Below, one piece after another: positions 36,570 to 45,523 of a stretch of DNA of 64,000 nucleotides. The stretch is taken from assembly GCA_024235695.1 (NCBI GenBank), contig JACKLX010000010.1, positions 62,001 through 126,000 on the forward strand, given 5' to 3'. How positions within the stretch are numbered: position 1 is the stretch's first letter; each line of letters opens with the position of its first letter. The stretch comes from Accumulibacter sp. (GTDB lineage Bacteria > Pseudomonadota > Gammaproteobacteria > Burkholderiales > Rhodocyclaceae). A model generated the notes under the pieces. That model made no database searches and was not told where the DNA came from. It was given only the letters and a program-made list of their open reading frames with translations. Made by a program: the position numbers and the translations under genes.

Positions 36570-36573
<4 letters not shown>
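34036..36573 (-). CDS. ABC transporter permease with two FtsX/MacB-like domains (AttFG-like)
   Basis: The 845-residue protein has an N-terminal transmembrane segment (about residues 28-48), a large periplasmic domain, a bundle of three helices near residues 265-390, another periplasmic region, and a last bundle of three helices near 725-835. This duplicated FtsX layout is found in the permeases of LolCDE/MacB-like export systems and of the AttEFGH unit. It probably moves a lipid or lipoprotein-like substrate across the inner membrane or works on it mechanically from the cytoplasm. It overlaps the ATPase gene by 4 bp upstream and lies 9 bp before attH. Confidence 0.9.
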
Positions 36574-37232
<659 letters not shown>

Positions 37233-37309
37233 CGTTCAGCCGGTACCTCGTCGGCGAACCGGCCTGCGCCACTCGCCGGTCGCACCTGCCGTGCTCCGAA
37301 AGCGCCGTT

Positions 37310-38641
37310 TCATGCTCGTGCCGGCAGGTAGGACCAGTTGATCTTGCGGCGCGGCAGCAGGTAATCGAGTTCTTCGGTCGGGCGGTCCTGCAGCCGCAGG
37401 GGGCGCTCGATCGTCAGTGCGTCGTCGACGGCCAGATCGACGATGATCGATTGGCGGCGCGGCACCTCCGGTGCATGAATCATCACCTTCGGGCTGAGTG
37501 GCTTGCCGCCGGGTGCCGAGCCGACGACGGCGCCGACCCGGCCGTCGCTGAGCTGCACGATCGAACCCGGCGGATAGACCCCCATGGCGCGCACGAAGAG
37601 CTGCAGCAAGGCGCCGTCGAAAGCCTTCTGCTCGCGCGTCCACATCGTCGACAAGGCCTCCGATGGCGACATCGCGCGGCGGTAGTCGACCGGGTTGACG
37701 AGGTTGTCGAAGCGGTTGGCGATCGCTACCATGCGCGCCGCCAGGGGAATCGCATTGCCGCTCTGCCGATCGGGAAAACCGTTGCCGTCGAAGCGCTCGT
37801 GGTGATGCAGGATGGCGTCGAGCATCGGTGCCGTCAGGCTGCCGGCGCGGCCGGCCTCGTCAAAGCCACGGCGGCAGTGCGTCTGATAGATCGTCTCCTC
37901 GTGGCGGTTGCGATCGCTGTTGCGCAGAATCGCCGGATTTATCAACAGCTTGCCGATGTCGTGCAGCAGGGCGCCGATGCCAAGCGCCCGCAAGGCCGCT
38001 TCCGGCAGCCCGGCCTGCTTGCCGAGCAACAGCGCGAGGGTCATGACCGACAGCGAGTGCGCGGCGTGGCCGTCGTCGTGCGCCTTTTCGGCGATCAGCA
38101 CGATCGCGCTGTCGGGATCGGCGAGCAGCGCCGCGGTCGACTCTTCGCTGACCTGGGCGACCTGCTTGATCGATTCGCGCGGATTCCTGGCGAAGTCCCT
38201 GATCGCCCCGCCGACGGCCCTGGCGGCACCGAGGTAATGTTGCTGCGCCTTGTCGAGGCGGCCCCGCAGTTCGCTCATCACCCGCGAACGTTCCTGCTTC
38301 TCGGCCATGCGCGCGGCGGCGAGAGCCGCCAGCCGCTCCTTTTCTGCCGCCCGTTCCGCCTCGCGGTCGGCGCCGCGGTCGTCGTCCGGGCCAGCCGAGG
38401 CAGCGGCCTGCGATGGCGGCAGGGGTACCGTGCAGCGGGTCGGGTCACAGAACAGTTGCGGCAGTCTCATCGCCGCAATCAGCCTCGCCTGCTCGTCGTC
38501 GGCAATGACAAAGGAGTTGAACATGAACTGGTGCTCGATCCACGGGATCGGCAGCCTGACGTGCACCCCGGGACGCAGCTGCGAGGCGTCGATGCAGATC
38601 TCTCCTTCGTGAGCGGTGATCGCGTCAGGGGCTGGCGGCAT
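37310..38641 (-). CDS. HD-GYP domain protein with DUF3391 (cyclic-di-GMP phosphodiesterase)
   Basis: The 443-residue cytoplasmic protein has an N-terminal DUF3391 domain (about 15-75, [22 protein letters not shown]), a charged coiled-coil stretch (90-135), and an HD-GYP domain at about 185-390. Metal ligands include His-Asp at 227-228 (LLHDIGKL) and the [12 protein letters not shown] block at 279-290, so GYP is GFP here. The following [16 protein letters not shown] is typical. It probably hydrolyses c-di-GMP and affects motility or biofilm. The ATG at 38641 follows GAACAGGA; an upstream in-frame ATG gives a non-conserved extension. Confidence 0.92.
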   Translation of the reverse strand: MPPAPDAITAHEGEICIDASQLRPGVHVRLPIPWIEHQFMFNSFVIADDEQARLIAAMRLPQLFCDPTRCTVPLPPSQAAASAGPDDDRGADREAERAAEKERLAALAAARMAEKQERSRVMSELRGRLDKAQQHYLGAARAVGGAIRDFARNPRESIKQVAQVSEESTAALLADPDSAIVLIAEKAHDDGHAAHSLSVMTLALLLGKQAGLPEAALRALGIGALLHDIGKLLINPAILRNSDRNRHEETIYQTHCRRGFDEAGRAGSLTAPMLDAILHHHERFDGNGFPDRQSGNAIPLAARMVAIANRFDNLVNPVDYRRAMSPSEALSTMWTREQKAFDGALLQLFVRAMGVYPPGSIVQLSDGRVGAVVGSAPGGKPLSPKVMIHAPEVPRRQSIIVDLAVDDALTIERPLRLQDRPTEELDYLLPRRKINWSYLPARA

Positions 38642-38822
38642 GTCCTGTTCTTTCGTGTGAAGCCGACGCACGCAGGCGCGCACGACAGCCGCAACTATAG
38701 GACAGACTGGCGGCCAATCGGTAGCGTTGCCACCGACCGCCGCTGTCGGTCGGCGCCGGCCGACGCCCGCAGCGCATGACGCGACGCCCGTGCCGCGCGC
38801 GACGGCCGGCTTTTCCGTGCGC

Positions 38823-40031
38823 CTACCTGGCAGCCGGGTCGGCGCGCAAACTGGTCAGCAGCTTCTGGCCCGGACGGCCGTCGGCGGTCATCCCCAGACG
38901 TTGCTGTTCGGCCTTGATGGCCTCGCGCGATCGCGCCCCGATCATGCCGTCGACTTCACCGATCGGATGGCCGCGGGCGGCGAGCAGGGTCTGCAGCTCG
39001 CGGCGTTCGAGCCGCGACAGACCCGGATCATCGGTCGGCCATGGGGTGACGAAGGGCTTGCCACCGCGCAGGCGGTCGGAGAGGTGAGCGATCGCCAGGG
39101 CATAGCTTTCGGCGGCGTTGTAGCCATAGATCACGTCGAAGTTGCGGAAGACCAGGAAAGCCGGACCCCGCGGGCCAGCCGGCAGGAGCAGACCGGCGGC
39201 GGCATCCGAGACGGGGATCGGCTGGCCATCGGCGCGTCGCAGCCCGCGTTTGGCCCACCAGGAGAGCGGACGTTTGTCGCGGCGTCCGGAAACGCTATCG
39301 TCGAAGTCCGCCGGTAGCAGCACCTCGTAGCCCCACGGCTGGCCTTCTCGCCAGCCGCCCTTGTGGAGGAAGTTGGCGGTCGACGCCAGCGCGTCCGGGA
39401 CGCTGGCCATCAGGTCGCGCTTGCCGTCGCCATCGCCATCGACGGCCAGCCGGAGAAAAGTCGATGGCATGAACTGCGTATGGCCAAAGGCACCCGCCCA
39501 CGACCCGACCAGCTGCTCGGGCTCGATGTCGCCGGCGTCGAGAATTTTCAGTGCGCTGAGGAACTCGCCGCTGAAATACGACTGCCGACGACCGAAGCAC
39601 GACAGCGTCCCGAGCGAGGTCAGCAGCGGCCGCTTGCCGAAATTGCGCCCGAAATTGCTCTCGACACCCCACACCGCGACGATCGTTGCCGGGTCGACCT
39701 GATAGCGCTCGCTGGACGCCGCCAGCGTGTCGGCCCACTTCGCCTGCATTGCCAGTCCGTCGGCGACCCGCTCTTCATCGACGAGCCCCGCGAGGTAGTC
39801 CCAGATCGCCGTCCGGAACTCCGGCTGGTAGTCGAGGAACTCGAGCACGCTCAGGTCGGGTGTCAAGCCGCTGGTCAGGCGGTCGAAGGAAGCCGGGGCA
39901 ATGCCTTTCGACGATGCCACCGAGCGCAGTGTTTTCATGCACGACGTGAAACGCTCGTTCGGGGCAGCATCCTGGGCGGCAGCGGCGCTGCTGATCAGTG
40001 CCAGGGACAAGGCGAGGCAGGTGTTTTTCAT
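38823..40031 (-). CDS. lytic murein transglycosylase (MltB family) with peptidoglycan-binding domain
   Basis: The 402-residue protein has a signal peptide (MKNTCLALSLALISSAAAAQ). The SLT/MltB domain spans about residues 28-325 with catalytic Glu124 in AVWGVESNFGRNFG, and characteristic RPLLTSLGTLSCFGRR and GSWAGAFGHTQFMPSTF. A C-terminal PG_binding_1 domain follows (LQTLLAARGHPIGEVDGMIGARSREAI). It cleaves peptidoglycan glycan strands with formation of 1,6-anhydroMurNAc. It belongs to the TIGR02283 group. The ATG at 40031 is chosen because it starts the signal peptide. Confidence 0.93.
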   Translation of the reverse strand: MKNTCLALSLALISSAAAAQDAAPNERFTSCMKTLRSVASSKGIAPASFDRLTSGLTPDLSVLEFLDYQPEFRTAIWDYLAGLVDEERVADGLAMQAKWADTLAASSERYQVDPATIVAVWGVESNFGRNFGKRPLLTSLGTLSCFGRRQSYFSGEFLSALKILDAGDIEPEQLVGSWAGAFGHTQFMPSTFLRLAVDGDGDGKRDLMASVPDALASTANFLHKGGWREGQPWGYEVLLPADFDDSVSGRRDKRPLSWWAKRGLRRADGQPIPVSDAAAGLLLPAGPRGPAFLVFRNFDVIYGYNAAESYALAIAHLSDRLRGGKPFVTPWPTDDPGLSRLERRELQTLLAARGHPIGEVDGMIGARSREAIKAEQQRLGMTADGRPGQKLLTSLRADPAAR

Positions 40032-40146
40032 GGCAGGTGGGGTCACGGTGGAAACTTGAAAGGAAGGCCGGCACGCCCGGCCGCCGGTCGTGTTGGTCGC
40101 GCGGCCGGGGGCGGCTCGGCAATGACTGGCTTGGCAGCGCGTGGCG

Positions 40147-40563
40147 TCAGGAATCGTGGGCGGCAGGTGGCCGACCGGCCTGGTCGCGCCCGGGATCGGC
40201 GCGCCGCCCTTGGCGGCCGGAAGACGATCCCGCATCCGCCTCGTCGCGGCCGCCGCTGATCACCTCGCCTTCGATGACGCGGCCGCCGCCCGGCGGCGGG
40301 TAGCCCTGTCGGGCTGCCTGTTGCTGCATCTGCTCGGCCAGATCGCGCAGGTCTCGCGGCAGGTGGCGCGTCTTCCATTTCAGGTAGGCGAAGAACAGCA
40401 CACCGACGACGAGGACGACGCCGAGTGCCACCAGCGAGAACATGAAGGCGACGACCAGAATGACGACGCCGACGGCGATGGTCAGCAGTTTGCCGAAGAC
40501 ACCCATCGGCGGAGCCGCCAGTTGCGCTTGTCGCGAGTCGCTTCGTTCGTCGTTGATATTCAT
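40147..40563 (-). CDS. small uncharacterised membrane protein
   Basis: The 138-residue protein has a polar N-terminus of about 25 residues. One long or two short hydrophobic segments follow at about residues 27-60 (VGVVILVVAFMFSLVALGVVLVVGVLFF). The cytoplasmic-type tail contains KWKTRHLPRDLRDLAEQMQQQAARQG, PPPGGGRVIEGEVI and an Arg/Asp/Gly-rich end. Similar small proteins with a final VIEGE-type motif are common in betaproteobacteria but not characterised. A leftward hairpin terminator lies about 190 bp upstream of its start. Confidence 0.75.
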   Translation of the reverse strand: MNINDERSDSRQAQLAAPPMGVFGKLLTIAVGVVILVVAFMFSLVALGVVLVVGVLFFAYLKWKTRHLPRDLRDLAEQMQQQAARQGYPPPGGGRVIEGEVISGGRDEADAGSSSGRQGRRADPGRDQAGRPPAAHDS

Positions 40564-40748
40564 CCGAGTCCTTGCTATCGAGTGCGGCAGGGGCTGCCCG
40601 CGCTGCCCCACTGCCACGGGGTGCTTGCCGGGCATTGTAAGTGCTAGCCAGCGGTCGGACCATCCCCGGACCGATGTCCGCGGCCATCGCCCGGCGTGCA
40701 AGGGTGCCGAAGCGCGGCGACGCCAGATGACACGAAACGAGCGGGGCC

Positions 40749-40782
40749 AAAAAAAAGGCCCGCCAGGGGGGCTGGGCGGGCC
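40749..40782 (-). terminator. leftward intrinsic terminator with no gene immediately before it
   Basis: An 8 bp perfect GC stem (40782-40775 with 40764-40757) with a 10 nt loop is followed, on the minus strand, by eight T. The closest gene that could end here is at 41101, 320 bp away; the terminator may instead belong to a short leader or small RNA. Confidence 0.8.
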
Positions 40783-40879
40783 GGTGCTGCTGTCGTCGCA
40801 ACGTTCCCAACGAGGGGAGGGGGAGGAGGAAAATCACGACGACAGGGAGGATGGTAGCGAGCTGAGCCGGCGCGGTCTG

Positions 40880-40946
40880 TGTCAACAGTGTTCCACTGTG
40901 TGACAACGTGTAAGAATCATGATCAACAATTAATGCAATACATTAA
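40880..40946. promoter_or_regulatory. cluster of three dyad symmetries in AT-rich DNA
   Basis: There is an almost perfect inverted repeat at 40880-40905 (TGTCAACAGTG, TTC spacer, then its complement with one extra G). A palindrome ATCATGAT lies at 40916-40923, and TTAATG-N5-CATTAA at 40930-40946. Such density in a GC-rich genome suggests regulator binding. Confidence 0.6.
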
Positions 40947-41100
40947 ATAACTACGATAAATATAGGAAAGATAAACTAAACATGCATGACAATGCGGCGC
41001 TGACTGGTCGCTTTGACGGGGTCGGATACGAATCCCGGCCGGCTTGCCGCGGACGGCATCGCGCAGCCGGACTCGCTGCCGAGCAATCTGCCGATGGCCT

Positions 41101-41847
41101 TCAGCTGCCGGCGTCGCAGAACACGAAGGGCCGCGCCGCGCCCGAGAACAGGTTTGCCAGCAGCGCCCGCTCCTTGCGGTCGATCGAGGTCAGGAAGTCG
41201 GCTGCCGAGCCCATCGCCCGGAAGGCATTGAAGCCGCGCTCGAGAAATTCGTGCAGATCACCGAGTCCCGCGAGCTGCGCGGGGCGACGCATCAGCTTGA
41301 GCAGACCCGTCAGCAGTGGCTTTCGGGCCAGCTTGTCGAGCGCTTCGCCCGTTTCGCGAATCAGCACGATCTGGCGCTGGCGCTCGGCCTGACAACCGAC
41401 GGCGCGGTAGGCTGCCGCGTAGGCGTCGTCGTCGATGCGCTCGATCAAGCCGGCCCGTGACAACTCGGCGACCATCGCCGCGTCGAGTTCCTCGGTCAGC
41501 GCGTCGAGCTCGACGGCGAGCGCGACGGTGTGCAGCGCCGACGCCGGCAGCATCTTGATCAGCAATGGCAGGATGCGCTCGACTTCCTCGTCACGGCTGC
41601 TGAAGTCCTTTGGACCGTAGAGGTCGGAGATGAAGAACTGCGCCGCCTGGCCGAAACGAGGGCTGGCGAGCAGGTTGGCATGGCTGCGCGCCAGCCGGCC
41701 CGCCTGCCATTCCCGCAGATAGAGCCGCCGGCGCGCTGCCGTCGGGTCGAAATTGGCTTGCGTGCGCAGGCGCTTGGCGGTCTTGAGGTGCCGACGAAGC
41801 GCGTCGGCGCTGCGCTGTTTCTCGATCGGGCTTGTCGAATCGTCCAT
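41101..41847 (-). CDS. conserved protein of unknown function
   Basis: The 248-residue soluble, helix-rich protein is without signal peptide or membrane segment. Recognisable stretches are RRRLYLREWQAGRLARSHANLL, AAQFFISDLYGPKDFSSRDEEVERILPLLIKMLP and ALAVELDALTEELDAAMV. I have seen this FF-x-DLYG-x-xDF-x-x-RD pattern in uncharacterised betaproteobacterial proteins but cannot attach a family name. The charged N-terminus suggests a cytoplasmic role. It is divergent from the aldehyde dehydrogenase gene at 41981 with 133 bp between. Confidence 0.8.
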   Translation of the reverse strand: MDDSTSPIEKQRSADALRRHLKTAKRLRTQANFDPTAARRRLYLREWQAGRLARSHANLLASPRFGQAAQFFISDLYGPKDFSSRDEEVERILPLLIKMLPASALHTVALAVELDALTEELDAAMVAELSRAGLIERIDDDAYAAAYRAVGCQAERQRQIVLIRETGEALDKLARKPLLTGLLKLMRRPAQLAGLGDLHEFLERGFNAFRAMGSAADFLTSIDRKERALLANLFSGAARPFVFCDAGS

Positions 41848-41980
41848 GGCGATCAGTGCTTGCGGAGTCTGCGAGGATTATGCATGGTCGGTCGGCGGCT
41901 GTTTAGAGGGCTTCGCCTAACGGCGGCCGGGTGCGCGGCATACACTTGCCCGACACTGACGACTCACCAAGGAGCAAGCG

Positions 41981-43399
41981 ATGCCTCATCCCGACTCGCT
42001 GGCGGAACGCTTTGAACGCCAGCAGCGTGCCGCACGCGGCGATCCGAATCCGGGTCGGGAGGTGCGCGAGCGTCGCCTGCTGACGCTTGATCGCCTGCTC
42101 CGCGACAACGAGCCGGCGATCGCCGACGCCGTCAGCCGTGACTTTGGCCATCGTTCGCCGGCCGAGACGCGGCTGCTCGAACTGTTCCCCAGTCACGAGG
42201 CTATCCGCCATGCGCGCCGGCACCTGCGGCGCTGGATGCGTCCGCAGGGCCGTTCCGTGTCGCTGTGGTTTCAGCCGGGTCGTGCACAGGTGCGTTTTCA
42301 GCCGCTCGGTGCGGTGGGCATCATCGTCCCCTGGAATTATCCGATCTTCCTGGCCATCGCGCCGCTCGCCGCCGCCCTTGCCGCCGGCAATCGGGTATTG
42401 GTCAAGATGTCCGAGATGTCGCCGAACAGCGCCGCGCTGCTCGCCGAACTGGTCGCCAGGAGCTTCGCCGACGACGAACTGGCGGTCGTCGAAGGCGACG
42501 CCAGCGTTGCGCGGGCGTTCTCGCGGCTGCCCTTCGACCATCTGCTGTTTACCGGCTCGACGCCGGTCGGCCGGCAGGTGATGCGCGCCGCTGCCGACAA
42601 TCTGACGCCGGTGACGCTCGAACTCGGTGGCAAGTCGCCGGCGATCATTGGACCGGGCCTGGCGTCCACGCAGCACTTCGCTCGCGCCGTCGAGCGCATC
42701 ATCGTCGGCAAGTGCATGAATGCCGGCCAGACCTGCATCGCACCGGACTACGTGCTGCTGCCAGCCGGACAGGAACAGGCCTTCATCGCCCGCGCGCGCC
42801 GTGTCGTCGCGCGCTGCTACCCCGACATCGCGAACAACGCCGATTACTCGACGATCGTCGACCAGCGTCATTACGCTCGCCTCTGCGGCTACGTCGACGA
42901 GGCGAGGGCGAGCGGTGCCAAGGTCGTCGATCTGGCGTCGGGCGCGGTCGCCGACCCGGCGACGCGACGCCTGCCGCCGCTGGCGCTGCTCGACGTCGGC
43001 GACGACCTGCACGTGATGCAGGACGAGATCTTCGGGCCGCTGCTGCCGATCAGGCCATACCGCGATCTCGACGAGGCGATCGCGCGGGTCAACGCGCGCC
43101 CGCGGCCGCTGGCGCTGTACTACTTCGACCGCGACCGCGCCAACATCGCGCGCGTCCTCGACGAAACCGTCTCCGGCGGCGTGACGATCAACGACACCAT
43201 CCTGCACATCGCGCAGGACGATCTGCCTTTCGGTGGCGTTGGTGCCAGCGGCATGGGCTGCTATCACGGCTTCGAGGGTTTCCAGACCTTCTCGGCAAAG
43301 AAAGCCGTCTTCCGGCAATCGCGGCTGTCCGCGATCGGCCTGTTCAAGCCGCCTTATGGTGCCTTGTTCGACCGGCTGACCCGGATCCTCCTGCGATGA
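41981..43399 (+). CDS. coniferyl-aldehyde-dehydrogenase-type aldehyde dehydrogenase
   Basis: The 472-residue NAD(P)-dependent aldehyde dehydrogenase has general base Glu214 in LELGGKSP and nucleophile Cys252 in NAGQTCIAPDY, plus the cofactor block IIVPWNYPIFLAIAPLAAALAAGN and FTGSTPVGRQV. It ends with a hydrophobic Arg/Leu tail like the class 3 (coniferyl or fatty aldehyde) group, which often associates with membranes. It oxidises aromatic or fatty aldehydes to acids. The next gene starts in its stop codon, and the whole cluster (ALDH, Tat subunit, GMC enzyme, lipase) looks like one operon. Confidence 0.93.
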   Translation: MPHPDSLAERFERQQRAARGDPNPGREVRERRLLTLDRLLRDNEPAIADAVSRDFGHRSPAETRLLELFPSHEAIRHARRHLRRWMRPQGRSVSLWFQPGRAQVRFQPLGAVGIIVPWNYPIFLAIAPLAAALAAGNRVLVKMSEMSPNSAALLAELVARSFADDELAVVEGDASVARAFSRLPFDHLLFTGSTPVGRQVMRAAADNLTPVTLELGGKSPAIIGPGLASTQHFARAVERIIVGKCMNAGQTCIAPDYVLLPAGQEQAFIARARRVVARCYPDIANNADYSTIVDQRHYARLCGYVDEARASGAKVVDLASGAVADPATRRLPPLALLDVGDDLHVMQDEIFGPLLPIRPYRDLDEAIARVNARPRPLALYYFDRDRANIARVLDETVSGGVTINDTILHIAQDDLPFGGVGASGMGCYHGFEGFQTFSAKKAVFRQSRLSAIGLFKPPYGALFDRLTRILLR

Positions 43400-43899
43400 T
43401 CGTCGGCCGTCGGCAGTTCATCAAGACCGGTCTTGCCGGCAGCGTCTTGCTGTCGTTCGCGGGCTGGCTCAACGCCGCCGGATCGCGCCAGCTGAGCGAC
43501 GCCGAACGCGAGATGCTCGCGGCGGTGGTCAACGCGATGCTCGCCGGCGTCTTGCCAACCGAGAGTCGCGAACGACGCCGGCTGGTGACGCTGACCGTCA
43601 ACGGCGTGGCGACCGCGGTCTCGGGTCTTTCCGCGGCGACCCAGAAAGAGATCGGCGAGTTGTTCGGCCTGCTGGTGATCGCGCCGGCGCGCCTGGTCCT
43701 GGCCGGGGTCGGCAAGCCCTGGCGCGAGGCCAGTGTCGGCGAGGTCAGCGAATTCCTGCAGGCGTGGCGATCGAGCCGCCTGAACCTGCTGCAGAGCGCC
43801 TACGGGGCGCTCCACGATCTGACGTTCGGCGCCTGGTACGGGCGACCCGGCAGCTGGCAGGCGATCAGCTATCCTGGCCCGCCCAGGGGGTATTTCTGA
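43396..43899 (+). CDS. Tat-signal small subunit of a GMC-type dehydrogenase
   Basis: The 167-residue protein has an N-terminal twin-arginine signal (GRRQFIKTGLAGSVLLSFAGW). A helical domain follows, resembling the small subunit (gluconate 2-dehydrogenase subunit 3-like) that accompanies membrane-bound GMC dehydrogenases. It is translated in overlap with both neighbours (ATGA at each end), so the three proteins are probably made in fixed ratio. The leaderless GMC protein downstream may be exported as a folded complex with this one. Confidence 0.8.
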   Translation: MIVGRRQFIKTGLAGSVLLSFAGWLNAAGSRQLSDAEREMLAAVVNAMLAGVLPTESRERRRLVTLTVNGVATAVSGLSAATQKEIGELFGLLVIAPARLVLAGVGKPWREASVGEVSEFLQAWRSSRLNLLQSAYGALHDLTFGAWYGRPGSWQAISYPGPPRGYF

Positions 43900-45506
43900 T
43901 GGAAGATCCGATCCGGATCGGCCTGGCGGCTGGTTGGAAACACGTTGATGCGTCGAAGCTCGGCAAGGGTGGGACGATCGACACCGACGTGCTGATCGTC
44001 GGTACCGGGGCCGGTGGCGGGGTCACCGCCGACCTGCTCAGCGCCGCCGGTCTGCGGGTCGTGCTGATCGAAGAGGGGCCATTGCGCTCGTCGAGCGATT
44101 TCAGGATGCTCGAGAGCGACGCCTACCCGGAGTTGTACCAGGAGTCGGCGGCCCGCAAGACCGCCGACAAGGCGATCAACATCCTGCAGGGGCGCTGCGT
44201 TGGCGGCTCGACGACGGTTAACTGGACCAGCAGCTTTCGTACGCCACCGGAAGTCTTCGACTTCTGGCAACGCCAGTTTGGTTTGCAGCAGCTGAGCGCC
44301 AGCTCGATGAGCTCGTGGTTTGCGGTGATGGAGCACAAGCTGTGGGTGCGTCCCTGGGAGACGCCGCCGAACGCGAACAACAAGGTGCTCGCGCTCGGCG
44401 CCGAAAAACTGGGATTCGAGGTCGGCGCCATCAAACGCAACGTCAAGGGTTGCTGGAACCTCGGCTACTGTGGCATGGGCTGCCCGACCAACGCCAAGCA
44501 GTCGATGCTGCTGACCACCATTCCGGCGGCGCTCAACCGCGGTGCGACGCTCTATAGCCGGCTGCGTGCCGAACGCCTGCGCTTCGATGGCAACCGCATC
44601 TCGGCGCTCGATTGCAGCGCGCTGCAGCCCGACGGCATCTACCCCTCGGGGCGCCGGCTGCTTTTTCGCGCGCGCCACTTCGTCGTCGCCGGCGGCGCCA
44701 TCGGCAGCCCGGCGCTGCTGATCCGCAGCAGCGTTCCCGATCCCTACCGTCTGCTGGGCAAGCGGACCTTCCTGCATCCGGTGGTGATCTCGTCGGCGCT
44801 GATGCCCGATCGGGTAGACGCCTACGCCGGCGCACCGCAGTCGATCTACTCGGATCACTTTCTGCGCGAGGCGCCGCTCGACGGCCCGCTCGGCTTCAAG
44901 CTTGAAACACCGCCCCTGCATCCGGTGCTCTATTCGACGACGCTGCAAGGCTTTGGCGAGGCGCACGCCCACCTGATGCGGGAATTCACCCGGGCCAATG
45001 TCATCCTGGCGTTGCTGCGCGATGGCTTCAATCCCGAAAGTCGCGGTGGCCAGGTCCGTCTCGGGTTGGCCGGTCAGCCGGTGCTCGATTATCCGCTCGG
45101 CGAAGTGATCTGGGAGGCGGCGCGTCGGGCACTGCTGGCGATGGCCGAAATCCAGTTTGCCGCCGGCGCACGCTGGGTCAACCCGGTGCACGAAGCAGCG
45201 CCCGGCTACTCGACCTGGGCCGAGGCGAAAAGGGGAATTGCCGAGTTGCCACTGAAGCCCCTGATCTGCCGGGTGGTCAGCGCGCACGTAATGGGCGGCT
45301 GCGGCATGGCCGATGCGCCGCATCGCGGCGTCGTCGATCACCGTGGCCGGCATTTTTGGCTTGATAATCTGTCGGTGCATGACGGCTCGGTCTTTCCGAC
45401 CAGCCTGGGCGTCAACCCGCAGCTTTCGATCTACGGCCTGGCAGCCCGCAATGCCAGTCTGCTGGCCGCCGAGCTGTCCGGCCGGCCGGTGCCAGCCATC
45501 CCCTGA
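43899..45506 (+). CDS. GMC-family FAD-dependent oxidoreductase
   Basis: The 535-residue flavoprotein has the FAD dinucleotide motif GTGAGG at residues 35-40, the GMC motif GRCVGGSTTVNWTSSFRTP near residue 100, a Cys-rich NLGYCGMGCPTNAKQS near 190, and GAIGSPALLIRS. The C-terminal GMC domain has the active-site His in SAHVMGGCGM and Asn in GVNPQLSIYGLA. It oxidises an alcohol group (sterol, long-chain or aromatic alcohol) and passes electrons to the respiratory chain. There is no own signal peptide; export with the Tat subunit upstream is likely. Substrate unknown. Confidence 0.9.
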   Translation: MEDPIRIGLAAGWKHVDASKLGKGGTIDTDVLIVGTGAGGGVTADLLSAAGLRVVLIEEGPLRSSSDFRMLESDAYPELYQESAARKTADKAINILQGRCVGGSTTVNWTSSFRTPPEVFDFWQRQFGLQQLSASSMSSWFAVMEHKLWVRPWETPPNANNKVLALGAEKLGFEVGAIKRNVKGCWNLGYCGMGCPTNAKQSMLLTTIPAALNRGATLYSRLRAERLRFDGNRISALDCSALQPDGIYPSGRRLLFRARHFVVAGGAIGSPALLIRSSVPDPYRLLGKRTFLHPVVISSALMPDRVDAYAGAPQSIYSDHFLREAPLDGPLGFKLETPPLHPVLYSTTLQGFGEAHAHLMREFTRANVILALLRDGFNPESRGGQVRLGLAGQPVLDYPLGEVIWEAARRALLAMAEIQFAAGARWVNPVHEAAPGYSTWAEAKRGIAELPLKPLICRVVSAHVMGGCGMADAPHRGVVDHRGRHFWLDNLSVHDGSVFPTSLGVNPQLSIYGLAARNASLLAAELSGRPVPAIP

Positions 45507-45523
45507 AAGAAAGGGCATTGCCA

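Larger units (their letters stand above)
40564..41100. other. 537 bp intergenic region with AT-rich palindrome cluster
   Basis: No protein gene is visible. From the right: an AT-rich stretch (about 40905-40985), three dyads at 40880-40946, then a leftward intrinsic terminator at 40782-40749, then the start of the small membrane protein gene. The layout could be a small RNA gene or a transcription attenuator read leftwards. Confidence 0.6.

Noticed and set aside
40076-40109. 9 bp GC inverted repeat upstream of the lytic transglycosylase gene as a terminator
   Set aside because: The arms are perfect but the loop is 16 nt and there is no T-run; it may be chance in GC-rich DNA.
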